A model generated the notes under the pieces. That model searched no databases, had not been told where the DNA came from, and worked only from the letters and a program-made list of their open reading frames with translations. Below are positions 37,138 to 49,627 of a stretch of 64,000 nucleotides of DNA, in pieces. This DNA comes from Holothuria scabra (taxonomy: Eukaryota; Echinodermata; Holothuroidea; Aspidochirotida; Holothuriidae): contig CM074193.1 in NCBI GenBank assembly GCA_037179385.1, positions 41,572,846 to 41,636,845 on the forward strand. Direction: 5' to 3'. Position numbers and translations under genes: made by a program. Every line of letters starts with the position of its first letter. The first letter of the stretch is position 1.

Positions 37138-37554
37138 GAATATGGCGAGGACATTTTCATTTTTAGAAAAACGCCAAAACGCCCATGTGGGCAAACCAGA
37201 AGATTCTAAAAGGAGGGGGGGGGGGGGCTTACCCGAAATAAATCTTTTATTGTAGGGATTCTGTGCATGAACCGTGGGCAATCAGGCACTTTATTTTGGT
37301 TATAAATTCCTAATGTACTGTATGTTTAACTTAATACATTCACGAGAGGTGTGTTGTTATGAATATTTAAGATATCAAAGGTCAAACGTTTTTCATGTCA
37401 CATCCGCTCATGCTAATAGTCCAGTTCAAAGTTTCTTCATTTGACAGTGTTGCCCAGTAGGTCAAAGATCAAAGGGTATACAAAGGGTAACAATGTTCGC
37501 AGCTGATGACGGGATGTAAACACACGTAAAACGTTCAACAGGCCTAGTACGCTA

Positions 37555-37664
37555 TGCGCATGCGCCGTGCAGTAGCTCAACCAGTTGATCTGAACAGAAA
37601 GGTAAAACACGCATGCGCAAATATGACCTTCGAACCCTCAGAACACCCAGGAGGGTTTGATTGG
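37555..37664 (+). promoter_or_regulatory. Two NRF-1-like palindromes and an inverted CCAAT box
   Basis: TGCGCATGCGCC (37555-37566) and GCATGCGCA (37611-37619) match the NRF-1 consensus, and ATTGG lies at 37660-37664. Such clusters mark promoters in animals. Their position just before a terminal-looking CUB exon is odd; they might serve a transcript on the minus strand or be coincidental. Confidence 0.35.
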
Positions 37665-37688
37665 TAGGGCAATATGTTTCTTTCATAG

Positions 37689-37912
37689 GTGTGAAGCAGG
37701 AAGATTTTACCTTTCCTAAATTTAACTTCCCTTCATTTTCTTTAAAGGCCTTCGACGGTGCTGACCGACACGCTTTACCTCTAACTGACAGGATGTGTGG
37801 AAGACGTGAACCAGCTGAAGTCTTCGTATCAAGTGGTAACATCATGTACTTGTACTACGAAACAGATGAAGACCGACTACATGGTGGTTTTACGGTCTTG
37901 GTTTATACCTAA
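37689..37912 (+). CDS. CUB-domain protein, terminal exon (second half of a CUB domain)
   Basis: The frame is open to a TAA at 37910-37912. It reads AFDG, then a Cys-Gly pair (DRMCG), EVFVSSGN, the strand IMYLYY, and GGFTVLVY: the dG..CG..SSGN..GF pattern of a CUB C-terminal half, as in the exon at 332-801. The best acceptor by pyrimidine tract is TTTCTTTCATAG, ending at 37688 (phase 1 entry). Others end at 37699 and 37747, the last starting exactly at AFDG in phase 0, the position at which the 332 exon starts its half-domain. An AATAAA lies 75 bp past the stop. The partner first-half exon was not found, so this is the end of a CUB gene or an orphan exon. Confidence 0.6.
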
Positions 37913-37986
37913 ATTGGCCGGGACCGGGCTTAAAGCCCAATACATACCGCCACGACTACCGAAGACCCTCCGTCGTAGAAAATTTG

Positions 37987-37992
37987 AATAAA
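37987..37992 (+). promoter_or_regulatory. Polyadenylation signal AATAAA
   Basis: It lies 75 bp after the stop codon of the CUB exon, the usual position for a short 3' untranslated region. Confidence 0.4.
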
Positions 37993-38732
37993 TCGTAGAC
38001 CCTTCTTTGGTAGCCGTGGCTTTCTGACCCGGAATTTAAACACACCGACTGCATCTAACTGCGATTGAACATATTCAATCAAACCGACGGCTTACGACAT
38101 AACGGAACTCTAGTGGTGAAACTGGCTATGCTAAAGGTATCGCACTAATTATCTGGTGTGCCTTTAGCGTACATATGAAAAACAAAAATACGAACAAAAG
38201 TAAGATCGACATGAACACATAATTATCACTCATACCACTCATAGGAATAAACATAAACAATAAGTATATACATTTTGTACTAAACAAAATAAAACGCACT
38301 TTTCCACACAAAGAGCCAACTCCAAGAAAACTGTCACTTCGTATTTTGTCATCAGTAAACTTTGGCACAACAGGCAAGTCGAAGATAGTCTTTCTCAGTA
38401 ATAAATATAATCTTCAAATTGCATATGAATTTGAAACGTTTCTTTTTTATAGGACTTTGTAATGGAAGTCCTACAAACTTGATTACCCCTTTGCAGCACA
38501 CTCACTGCACACTCCACACCAAGTCTATGGGAATTTTTTTCAGTACTGTATGTGCCTAACGTTACTAAACGTTACCACCATACGTTACCAAATTGTTGAA
38601 ATTATCAAAAATTTCGACAAAACAATCTGAAAAAACTTACCCATAACATCCCAGAAGTACTACCTAGCCACGTTTCGCTGCAAACAGGCCTACAAACCCC
38701 GCTTGGAATGTATTTTTTACCCCACTTCTAGC

Positions 38733-39970
38733 CAGTGGCGTACCTAGGATTTTTCCAGAGGGGGCAAAGGTATGAAATTTCCCCAAAACTTTTCCCGGAC
38801 AATGTGAATGTATTTCATAAAATATATGCAAATTTACAAGTATAACAACATTACCATGTCACTATGTAATATTACCTGCATTTTCATCTTAAAGTATAAC
38901 AAAGAGCAATCGGTATTAACAAAGTATATTATTTCGGTCAACAACATCTGGTTTATTTTTATGTGCTAACCAAGTGGCGTATGCAGGTCTTCCCTGAAGA
39001 GGAATTGGGGCATGCAGCATGGTCTAAGGGGAAGGGTGTGAGGAAATTTTTGACGTTTTCAAGGAGCGGATGCAAAATGGTGCAAGATTTTCGACTTTGA
39101 CAGGAACAGTGTTAAAAGTTAAATCCTGGTGGTTCATGAGGATAAAACTGAACCTTTTGTGTCTTTACATGCATTTTTATGCCATTAATGCTACCCTACG
39201 AAGAAAAACTTGTCATAACATTTGCACACTTTTAGGATTCAAAATAAAAGAGCACTGATTAGTACAGGATTTGTGGTTTTTCTTGGCCACAAAACGTTAT
39301 TTTGTCTTAAAGATTATCTAAGCGAGCGCCACCATTGCTTGGCGCGGAACGTAGAGAAAATTTCGAAAAATCAGACCCTTAGATGGCCGGAAATAGCATT
39401 TTCAAGACTTATACGAGAAACGAACGATTCGCTATCTTCTTTTGTCGCTTACAATAAAATGCTCACTTCAAAATATGTTCGCAAACTGCAAAGTGATCAG
39501 AGAGTTTAGAGCTAATTTGACCCCCAAAACGTAATTTTGCCCAAAAGACTTAGCGAATCGCCACCATTGGTTGGCGCGGAGCGTACAGAAAATTTCGAAA
39601 AATCAGACCCCTCAGCTCGCCAGAAATAGCGTATTTATGCTTCTAAAGAGAATCTAAACAGGCATTCTTTATTTTAATCGATTCCACAAGTGTGATACAG
39701 AGTCTACGTTTTTAAATGTAAAAATTGGAATTTGACTAAATTTGCCTGTTTGTGGGAATTAAAAAAATTGGTATCACCGAGGGACCTTGCGGAGGCAATC
39801 CTTCCCCTTTGAAAATTTTTGAAAATTGGGTGTCCTTATATGCAATCTGGTGCCATATATGCTATCTTTTGAAGTAAAATCTGTGTTACTAAAGTTTGAC
39901 CACGTATTTTTAAGAACAAAGAAAAATGGCGTCGGTGAGGGCCCAATGGTCCCCCCTTCGTACGCCACTG
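38733..39970. mobile_element. hAT-type remnants with CAGTGGCGTAC ends
   Basis: CAGTGGCGTACCTAGG at 38733, AAGTGGCGTATGCAGG at about 38972 and CGTACGCCACTG ending at 39970. Probably a truncated element followed by a second one of about 1 kb. The interior has two similar blocks (about 39290-39400 and 39530-39640) sharing GCGCCACCATTG-type and AATTTCGAAAAATCAGACCC sequence. No target duplication and no transposase frame. Confidence 0.6.
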
Positions 39971-41902
39971 AAAGGAGGCCTAATAGTGGCTCCATCACAC
40001 ATATCCTGTTAGAACAGCAGTCTGTTAAGTGTAGAGGGCTGTAAGGTACCCACGGACCCGTTTATTGTTATACCTCAAGTGAGCAGAAAGCTATTTTCCC
40101 GAACTAGCCTGTAAGCCTCCAAGGATAAGGCTAAGTAACAAAAACTATAAAGTATGCTCTTCGATCCCGTTCCTTCTTATTTCTAGACTAACGTTAAGTT
40201 TATGGTTGGCCATGGATTGTTTCAGCCCCATCCATCGTTATGTACACAGAGTAAAATCGGTATAGTTTAAGCCCCTCCCGCTACTATCTAAGCTTGTAGG
40301 ACAGTATAACCTCGGGGGTCTACGTTAGTGACTCGTCAGTTTTCACATCCTTTTTACTGAATTCCCAAGTGAACAACGCCGAGACTGCGTATAAGGGGAT
40401 CAGTTCGGGTTAACGGTCTTTCAGTGTTAGTTTCACCACCTCCCTGGTTTTACTGCTTCAGCTGTTGTTAAATTTCTGAATAACAGCTTCCTGTGCACTG
40501 AAATGCACTGATCATTACACCCGCGCGTATACAAAAGAACATTCAATCTGCTACGCGGCAAGGAAGTTTCTGTGGAACGCGAACAGGGCCAGTTCATGCG
40601 ACACTGACGAAATCTGGGTTAATATGTTGCATGAAAATACGAATTATGTATGAGAAATGTCTCAAAATTTCTTATTCTAACAAAAATCTTGAGAAATTTT
40701 TTGTAAGGATAAGAAAATTCATCAATTTCCCCAACTTATTTTTCATGGGGTAGTTGCCCCCCCCCCCAGTAGCTACGACACTGCTTGTAGCTTATCTGAT
40801 GAAGATGATCTTGTCACCACACTGTTGCATATGATTGCCATAAATATGTGTGAAACCAGTTTCTCGATTTTTTTTTTTCAGAATTTGCGGGGATACTTTA
40901 CTTTTTGCTCTCTCCTACAAATAGATGGAACTAATCGCATTTTGCGAATTTTACATATTTTCCCATTTTTCGCACTTTTTTTTAGGAGACTCATACAATC
41001 GGCAGGATTTTCCCAAAAATTCTTCGGGGACACCACCCAAGAAAATTAGTATTATTAGATAGATCTTTTTGTTTCCAATCATTTGATACCAAGGGAAAGG
41101 CTGTAGAATGTAAGGAGGTTGTTTTATGAATTTTACAAAATGGTAATATTTTGGGGGTATGGATCTACCCCTTGTGTTGCTAAAGCGTTACTAAGCAAGC
41201 CGTGTTTACTTTCCCAAGAAAAAGTACCCTCTTACCGCGTGTTTGGTCACTCTACTAATTGCAGACACTGCCTTTGTTCGTGAACATCAGTAACACACCG
41301 TGCGACGTGGTATCGCAACACTACCATGCACGATGATTAAAAGGTTAATAGAATTTATTGGAGTAGAAATTGTTGGTAAAGTGGGAACGGAATAGGCAAT
41401 AGATGTGCGTTTTTGTAAAAACAATTGGTTGAAAAATTAATACAAGGAAACCACCATTTCGAGACTAGTTGTAAAATAAATTGATATACACAAATTGATG
41501 TACATATTTGTATATATAAGGCATCAGGAATGTGTTTAAGATGCTTTTAAAAAAATGAAATCCATATTGACAAGAGAACCTATTTTAGGAGGTCGTACTC
41601 TGACTTCATAATTGTGACATTCGAGTGAGTCGTAGTAGGTGAACTTAGATAAGGCTTTTGTTTAATGGCCAATCACTAATTTATACACAATATCCGCGAA
41701 AAATCCTTCATTAGTAGGAAAATGTTTTGACGTGACTTATATCATAGCACACTCAGTTTCATCCATTACTGAGATATTAAAAACCATGTATATTCATGGG
41801 ACAAGGAGAAACTTATACCGTCCATTGATGATGTCACTACAGGACGGTATAACAAAGAATGACGTCACGTGCATGACCTCCATTCTGTGTAATTTTGTAC
41901 AC
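39971..41902. other. No gene recognised
   Basis: AT-rich, with a poly-C run near 40759 and T-rich stretches. No coding support. Confidence 0.4.
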
Positions 41903-42235
41903 CGTGGCGTACGACTGAAGGGAGGTGGGGTATGTCACACAGTATGTTAAGTGATGACCGGCTTGGGGAGGGGTCTCAGGGGGAAGAGTGTCCCCCTCCC
42001 TTCCCTATGAAAATTTTTGGCCTTTTCAAGAAGCCCAGACTTAAAATGGTGCAAGATTTCCGACTTTGACAGGAATAGTGTAGAAGGTTGAACTGTGGGG
42101 GAAAATTTTAAAAATTCGCGACCCCTCAGATGGCCGAAAATTGAGTTTTCATGCTTTTGAAGAGAATCTAAACAGCCATTATGTTTAACTTTTGTTTGCA
42201 ACAATAAAAAATTATCAGATTGCATAGTGATCAGA
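41903..42235. mobile_element. Partial copy of the 38971-39970 hAT-type family
   Basis: Starts GTGGCGTACGACTGAAGG. It shares AAAATGGTGCAAGATTT, GACTTTGACAGGAATAGTGT and GAAGAGAATCTAAACA with the 39 kb element, then breaks off near GTGATCAGATAATT. Confidence 0.65.
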
Positions 42236-45200
42236 TAATTACCATATGAAATGTATCCCTACTATAAAATTAAACTGTCTTGGATGTTTACGGGGGAAAC
42301 CTATACAACGGAATTGAAAATATGCTAATGATTATATTTTGACTCTTAGCTTAGTTCAAAATCCGCTGGATAAGTGAAATTATTTGTGTGACAGCCCGAA
42401 CTCGGAATAACTATGGTAAGACTATCCGAACTACATTTTGTTGAGTGGGGGCTCGTGGTCTAAATACATGGAGGGGCAAATTGGTATTGGTGGGAATAAA
42501 CCCCTTCGCGCTCCCACCTACGGCGTGGGGTCCAAGGGCCCGCCTTACGGTCCCTGGTGGGGTCCAGGGGGAAACGCCCCGGAAGCTCCGCGATATTTAC
42601 AAAATTGGGGTTATAGAACAAAGCATTTCTCTGCCTTCACATGGCATTTGATGAGCATTAAACTGACTGCAAACTTCACCATTATTTTATTGAATTTAGT
42701 CTTACAACTGGCTCGAGGTTCCCGTGGCTTTGACAATGCATTCCTCTTTGTTTGAGATGAGAAAACATTTCAATTACACCGTCGTTGATTAAAATTTGAT
42801 TTTTCTCTTATGAACTTCTTTTCAATTGACAGCATAGCTAAAGCGTTTAACTTAGGTATCATCATTCGTACTTAGTGTACCAGCTGGGTGAAAGCCTACG
42901 TGAAGACGATACAGACAGTATGTGCGGTCCATGTGGTCCTGATCGTTTTATTTTCAATTTTTCTTTAAGAATCCTCTTTGAAAATGGACAAGTTTGTAAA
43001 CTTTTGACAGTATTCGTGTTGCATTCATGTCTCATATTGAGAGGGTTTTGGGAGCTAGATGAGACTTAACACACAAAGAGCCCCCGAGCACGATTGGGTG
43101 CACATGTATACCCAAGCTGCAATAAGCATTTTGACAAGAATCACCGTGATTTTGTAAGACCGCAGCGTAGTTTTCTACAAAGGATACACACGTGGCTGAT
43201 TAACGCGTTCTAAGTTACCGGTGTATGCATGCAGTGCCACGAGGCGAGACCAGAGAGGGCAAGTGAAAGGCTGCCCGTAGTTCGAAGAAATTGGCCACTC
43301 ACCTTTGATCATTTCAGCAGATAAAATGGAAGTGCGCATGCTCACAGCATGTTGAGCGGGACAGATTGCAATGGGACGGGGGGCACCTAACTCGGGGGAC
43401 ACAACTTTGCTGTGTGTGTGGGGGGGGGGGGGGGGGCACGTGCCCACGTGACCCCCCTCCCCCTACGTCACTGGTGCCCTACAAGAATAGACAAAATGCG
43501 CTCCATATTTTGTATTAAAGATAATGGTCATATATAGGCCTTTAAGCACATCCGTGATGTACCATGTACAATAAACTTGCAGGAAGGTGTAGAGACCTCT
43601 CTAAATAACAATATAAATCCGAAAAACTGTTATCATTTCTCAGTAGGTTAAGGTTTTTTCTTAGCAGGTAGCACCACATCAGAGCGTTCGCAACTCAATC
43701 TGTACTGTACCTCGTCATTACCAGACCCAGAGCCAAGCCCATTCTTATATGAGGTGTGTGTGTGTGGAGGGGGGGGGGGGGGGACTCCACACATGGGAAC
43801 CTGAAAAGTTATTCTCCACGGTCAGCAAAGACAACATACAATGTAGACAACATACAATGTAGAACAGGATTAACAATCATGTCTTTAAACCGTATGCCAA
43901 CTTGTGAACTCGAATGTGAACCATACGTACTGATCCCTGCTTGAACTTTACATCCTATAAGTACACGAAGGTTGATATATGTTTGTTATGACACAAAACT
44001 AACTATAGTAAGAAAAACAAAACAAAACAAACAAACAAACAAACAAACAAAAAAAAAAAAAAAAAAAAAAAAAAGACATGACAATATAAGAACGACACAT
44101 AACGATAACAATACTATTTTTGTATTTCAATCTGTATTACATAATGATAATAATGCTATTTCTGTGTTCTTAATCAACGCCAATGAAGAGTGAAGGTTAA
44201 CGTACGCGTATCGCAGACCAGGGATGGAGGCCAGTGTTGTAGTACTCGATCAAGAGCTGTCTCGAGACCGGTACGTTTTTCCTCAGGCTGGTTTCGGTCT
44301 CGACACCATGTGGTCTCGCCCGTCTCTGTCTTGTCTAGTTCTCGGACCCTCAGTGGTCTCGGATATTGTTCTTGTCCGGCTCCGAGGCCGGCCAAAACTT
44401 CGTGGTTTTGATTTTTTAAATAAAATGAATAATTAAGTTTTAACTACTAAAAAAGCGAAGTGTTACATTGTAAGATGCATAGATAACTTAATATATGTTC
44501 TTCATTTTTTAAGTGACGTGTTTGTTGTCCATTGTTATTTTATGGTGCCAGGATATACATCAATAAAATTTGTCATCTCACCTAATCTTATTATAAACTC
44601 CATTTTTCAAAACGTCAAATGCTCTGAAAGAACACGCTAAGCTGATCAGTAAATATTCATCTAGACCACGCACTGGCACTGCATGTCTAGGCCTACGTGA
44701 GTATAAGGGTTAAAATACTGAAAGTTGGTGAGTGGGTTTTTGAGGATAGTGTAATACAGTAATGCATTGGGCTATCACACAGGCTAGGTTACTCTGTCTA
44801 ACAAGGAACTGCTAATCCGGTACTGCAACATTGGGGGGGGGGGGGGGGGGGGTGCATGGGTAGATAGCCTCGACTTAAACGAACTGAAGTTGGAAACTTG
44901 CCCGTACGTACAACATTATCTAACCTAACCCAACCCTCTAAATAATTCATGATCCCAAAGAATTGACGAATTAAGACACGAATGGCTGTGTTCAGTCAAA
45001 AAAGTAATGCTGAATAATATAATAGTATGGACATCAGAAATTCAGTTTATTCCGCAGACCTCAAAACAGCTCCGAATACACACATAAAACGAAAACCCTA
45101 ACTTGAAGATGGTCCGTTCTGTACAGTCGGGGGGGGGGGGGGACAAATTAGCCGCTCCTTAATTTGTATCATTCAAATTTGGCCCGTGTCAAGTTAGTCT

Positions 45201-45277
45201 TATTATTTTAAATTTCCGTCATGTAAGTCCCCCTTCCTATTACCCCTTTTTCGGGCCCAGTTTACGCAGGCCTATTG
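42236..45277. other. No gene; low-complexity DNA and element ends
   Basis: Holds several poly-G runs (about 43424, 43768, 44832, 45131), a CAAA/poly-A tract at 44016-44074 and a CAGTGTTGTAGTACTCGA hAT-like left end at 44231, followed by GGTCTCG-rich sequence without a matching right end. The frame over 42438-42755 is GC-rich repeat-like sequence. Confidence 0.45.
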
Positions 45278-45365
45278 CGAGAGTTGAACTCACCATGAAA
45301 TGCGCATTCGTACTCAGGCTATGCGTGTCAGTGTCAAAATTAACTTAGGATTACCAACTATTGAC
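45278..45365. repeat. Dispersed repeat GCGAGAGTTGAACTCA, copy 1
   Basis: Shares GCGAGAGTTGAACTCA, CCATGAAATGCGCATTC and GTCAGTGTCAAAATTAACT with 47868-47972. The GAGTTCAACTC word (minus strand) resembles a tRNA B box, so this may be a SINE fragment. Confidence 0.6.
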
Positions 45366-45905
45366 TCAAAATAAGCCTAAAATTCCGGCAAATCGATTTC
45401 ACTGACCAATCCCATAGGGCCAGATATTTATTGCCGGCATGGATCGTCCGCGGGTACAACATGTTGTCTACCTCGGAGACAGACTTGTGTACTGCATCGT
45501 ACTTTTGTCAAATGCCTTTTCCCCTACAATATTTACTCTACCGTGACCGCATGATTTATCCGAGTCGGAAGTGGTTTTCATTTTGAATGTAGTCGTTCCT
45601 TGTAGAGGAGTATCTGGCGTTCCAAGGGGAAACTTGTTCTATGTATAGACATGACATCATACTTTCAGCTCATAAACAAAATTTTACTTCTTGAAGTGCA
45701 TTACATACCGTACCATTGCTGGAACACTTGATCAATCATTGAATGTAACGTTACTGTTACTGTAACGAATAATGTTACTGTGCTGGACATTGTACTTCAG
45801 ACTTGTGCATAAACACGATCTACTGTAACTTCTAGGCCTAGGCCTACTACAGCCTTTGAGCCTTATACTTTCTGGCTTTATCTTTTGGGCAGAAGGACGT
45901 GGCAA

Positions 45906-45940
45906 ATGGAGGTCTTCAGAGGAAGTCCATTGGGCCTGCA
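45906..45940 (+). CDS. PARP4: PARP4-like exon 1 (start codon)
   Basis: ATG at 45906 (context CAAATGG, moderate), 11 codons (MEVFRGSPLGL) and two bases before a strong GTAAGTTC donor at 45941. Phase 2 fits the entry phase of the exon at 49504 and makes a Gln codon across the junction. The frame is closed upstream by a stop near 45810, so this is the first ATG in frame. An ETS-like CGGAAGTGG lies near 45566. The start is the least certain part of the gene. Confidence 0.4.
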
Positions 45941-47079
45941 GTAAGTTCATAGTCCTATTCCTAAATCAGGCTGAGCTTAGGCCTAGGCTAGCTAACGTTA
46001 TTTTACTCTAGTAGTTCGTTACCTAGTCTAACGTTAGGCCTACTGCAGCCTAGGTTAGGCCAAGTTCTCAACTTTTTATACTGGACGGTCGCAGTCAAAC
46101 GGTTACACTACAGGTCTCTAGGCTGGACCACTGCCTAACTTAGCCTAGGCCTAGGCATATAAAGTAGTTTTACAGAAGGCCTATGGCCACAACGTTTGTT
46201 AAATATGATCACCTTTTGGTTAGCCCGTTAGGCCTAAGTTAGCTACAGTGTATATTAAGTGGATATAGGCCAAGGCTAAAATTGATTACTGTATACAATT
46301 TGGGGGGGGGGGGGGGGAAGGGGGATTCGATCCCCAAAGCCAACTGTAGACAATTCCACTTGACTGTTGTCCTTGGAATAAATGAATATGCTCTATAGTC
46401 TGGCTGTCCTTTTTTTTACAGAAGAATGATGAAAGGAGATTGGTGATGACTTGGAAGTAGAGATTCCATTATTTTCAGGCTTAGAAGTTATCCGTAGATC
46501 TAGATTGAAGGGAACTATATAAGTGGTGGAGAGACAGTACTTATGAATCTAATCCTAGCACAGCCAGGTCCTTCATTCCTTTAAGAAGGCCAGTTTAAGT
46601 GTGTGAGCATAGATGAGACACTACGTTTAACATCTTTTTTATAACGGGATATTAGCCTTTAAGGAGATCTGTCATGGCTACCATGTTTTTAGGGAAAAAC
46701 TCCGGTTCCCAAAATAGTACCCGACCACTGGTTCATTACTCCAATTAGCTGCTCCAATGAGCAGCAGATTTGATTACCATTCTGCATTCTGGTACAACAG
46801 AAGCCCAACAACTTTGGGGCTCAGATAACAACTTTCAACAAATCTGCCCCATGTCTCATAGTTCCCTGTCTCATTCTGTCATCCACCCCACCCTACCATG
46901 ATGAAATGTTCCTTCTTAATTTTCTTACTTTAGGGAGGAAATTATGCTCTGTTCACACACACTTGATATAGTCACATTTCATATGACTGATTGACAGTAA
47001 CAGATATATTAAAATACACAAAAACTTACATAACATTTGGGTTTAGCTAACAGACCAGTCAAGCATGTGTTAATTGCTT

Positions 47080-47670
47080 TTCAGGCTTGGGGTAATGGTA
47101 ATCAGTTATCATAATCGATTGCAATCGATTACACATTTTGAAGTAGTTGTAATCACAATCGATTGCTTTTGTGAAAATCGCAAAGTAATTGCAATCGTAA
47201 TCAATTACAATGGTAAAGTAATAGCAATCGTGGTTTCATTTCTGATTACATTGAGGTTGAATGGAACCAATTGCAAGAAGTACATGTAAAGTTACTAAAC
47301 AATTTTTTCAGTGCTTTGTTCTTCTGTTAGAATGACAACATTTAATTGTACCTCTTTCTTGGATGTTCCAGCTTAACTTTATGAGTGAGAAGTGCATGGG
47401 TTCAATAATCTCTACTTTGGGAGGTTTTGGTTTTGTCTGGGCTTATCTAGAGCAAATTATGTCCATGGCCTTTTTTCCAGTTGTGGGCACTGGATTGTTT
47501 TGCCTACTACAAAATGTGGAAAGGAAATGTAATCATGATTGCAATCATGATAACATTGCAATGTAATCGCAATCGTAATCAATTACTTTCAATTTTAGCT
47601 GTAATCGTAATCATAATAGCAGTTGTAAAATATGAAGTAATCGCAATCGTAAGCGATTACATTGAGATGT
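47080..47670. repeat. Degenerate AATCGCAATCGTAATC/GATTGCAATCGATTAC repeats in two blocks
   Basis: Two blocks (about 47090-47250 and 47520-47665) are made of short self-complementary words such as GATTGCAATCGATTAC and AATTGCAATCGTAATC. The spacer between them is unrelated, so the pair could be the ends of a hAT-like element with such subterminal repeats. Confidence 0.6.
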
Positions 47671-47867
47671 TATCCCCCCAAGCCTGTTGCCTTTCACACA
47701 GTGTGAACACAATGAAAGCATAGCTCATTTGAGGGCTCAGATCATGTACTGTAACAAACTCAGATACCAGTTACACCCCACACCCCCTTTGATCTACTGG
47801 CGTGTCTATGTTGCTTTCTCAAGAAGCATCGTCACAGCATGAGTGAAGGTCTTTTACGTATTTGAAT

Positions 47868-47972
47868 GCGAGAGTTGAACTCAAACCTTTCCATGAAATG
47901 CGCATTCAGCAAGAGAGATTTTGTTCTATGCATGTCAGTGTCAAAATTAACTAAGGATTACCAACAGCTAAT
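47868..47972. repeat. Dispersed repeat GCGAGAGTTGAACTCA, copy 2
   Basis: Related to 45278-45365; contains GCGAGAGTTGAACTCA, CATGAAATGCGCATTC and GTCAGTGTCAAAATTAACT in the same order. Confidence 0.6.
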
Positions 47973-49503
47973 TGCCCAACAAATTTGGGGTTCATATAAC
48001 AACTTTCAAATCTGGAAATGCTGTAAGTGCTTGCAAAAAAGGAATCAAATTACTTAAAAGTTCTCTGAAGGGCTACATCCCCTTTCAATTTATTCCAGAT
48101 GAGATAAAGTGCTAAAATGTCAACCTTCATGGTCATTTTCAAATGCTTAAGTGGGCGTATAATTAGTACTTAGAACAGTTCCTGACGAGACTGTGCTACG
48201 TAGGGTATTTTTTCCGACGTGTTGGTCCTTACAGAAGAATCTTGCAACTCTGCATTTAACTGCTTCTAACTTAATATGCTCTAGATAGTAACATCCCAGA
48301 TACTTTACTCGAGCAGTATTCCAAACTTGGCCTGATGAGGAATTTGAATGAAGCTTCCTTGACTTTAGAGGAACAAGTTTTGTGAAAACTACGTCATAAT
48401 AAACCAAGAACTCAGTTTGCTTCAGATGTTACAGTACAGTATGTCATTGATGTGATCAACTTAAATTTAATTTTGAAATGCTTGTACTGTACCAAGACTC
48501 TCCTACCAGAACTACCATTAAATCCATTGTCCTGCAGTTCATAAAAATTAGTGCAAATAGAACGTCATGAGTACAGTAATTCATTGTACAGTACAGTAAC
48601 AAGAAAAGTCTACTCCATTACGGTAGGTCTGGTTCACAAAGAAATTTTGTATGGTGAGTACAAAAACCAACGGGGGTGGCAGGGACAGCTCTCCCCCTGG
48701 GCACCCAAAGAGGGGAAGGGAGCTAAAACATGCAGAAGGAAAGGGAAAGAGAAAAGAAGGGGAAACTGGTCCAAAATCCAGAAACGTCTTGAGTCTTGCC
48801 ACCCTGGATGGCAAGGCCCCTGGTTAGGCCCCTGTTTATACTGTAGTACGGAAGCACAGGTGTGAGCATTAGCCCCCCCCCCAAGAAAAAAAATAAAGCT
48901 GTTGACTTGGCACAAAGATAATATTTAGGCCCTATTGTTTTTGAGGGTGTGTGGTGGGGGTAGAAGATGCCTGCTAAACGTTGGCTGTGATGCATCTGAC
49001 TTGCAGGAAGGTCAGGAGCGTAAGTCCTGGGAAGATAATTGTACTGGAAACTTGAGAAATGAAACCTACTGCCATGGTTCTTGGTGCTCAGCATCAACAA
49101 TGGATTTCGAACACTAAACAAGCCAGTGGGCTTACAACTGCAAAAAAGGATGTGGTCAGCTTGACCTAAACTAATTTCCTTAGAAATTGAGCCATCTACA
49201 GTAAAGTATTAACGTGACTGTGATGTATAATTTTTGCTATTACATACAGTATGTTGGTGATTGCTGACAATATTGTGTCAAAACTTTTAAGAATTTCAAT
49301 TTGGAGATATTGTAGATCTACTGTACTGTTCTGTAAGCAGTGTTCTGTAACTGAGACCTGTATGACTGAAAAAAGAAAAGAGCATCCCTACAAAAATTAT
49401 ATATATATACTCTAGTGTTCTTTGTTAATTGCCGTTTGGTTTTTGTCATACAGATATGGATCATAGTAATTTTGCTTTTAAACATCATTTTGAACTTTTT
49501 CAG

Positions 49504-49627
49504 GAATGTGCAGTTACAACAGCCATTATATCTTCAGCCATCTCATAGCCTTATGAAGAGGTCAGTTTTGGGTGTGTCAGGAGATTTAAGATGTGGAAAG
49601 TCTAGTTTGTCAACTACATCAGGAGAG
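49504..49627 (+). CDS. PARP4: PARP4-like exon 2
   Basis: Acceptor AACTTTTTCAG, entry phase 2, exit phase 0, donor GTACAG (a weaker site). Encodes NVQLQQPLYLQPSHSLMKR and on to SSLSTTSGE: Gln-, Leu- and Ser-rich, no domain recognised. Supported by open frame and by phase agreement with both neighbours. Confidence 0.5.

Larger units (their letters stand above)
45941..49503 (+). other. Intron 1 of the PARP4-like gene
   Basis: About 3.56 kb: AGGCCTA-rich DNA (to about 46280), a poly-G run at about 46302-46317, the AATCGCAATCGTAATC repeats at 47080-47670 and a dispersed repeat at 47868-47972. A GC-richer stretch lies at 48665-48870. No further exon supported. Confidence 0.45.

Noticed and set aside
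42438..42755. Gly/Pro-rich frame of 105 codons
   Set aside because: GC-rich repeat-like sequence; overlapping frames are equally open and no domain is seen.
46320..46338. tRNA T-arm-like GGGGATTCGATCCCC
   Set aside because: No acceptor stem, D arm or anticodon arm around it.
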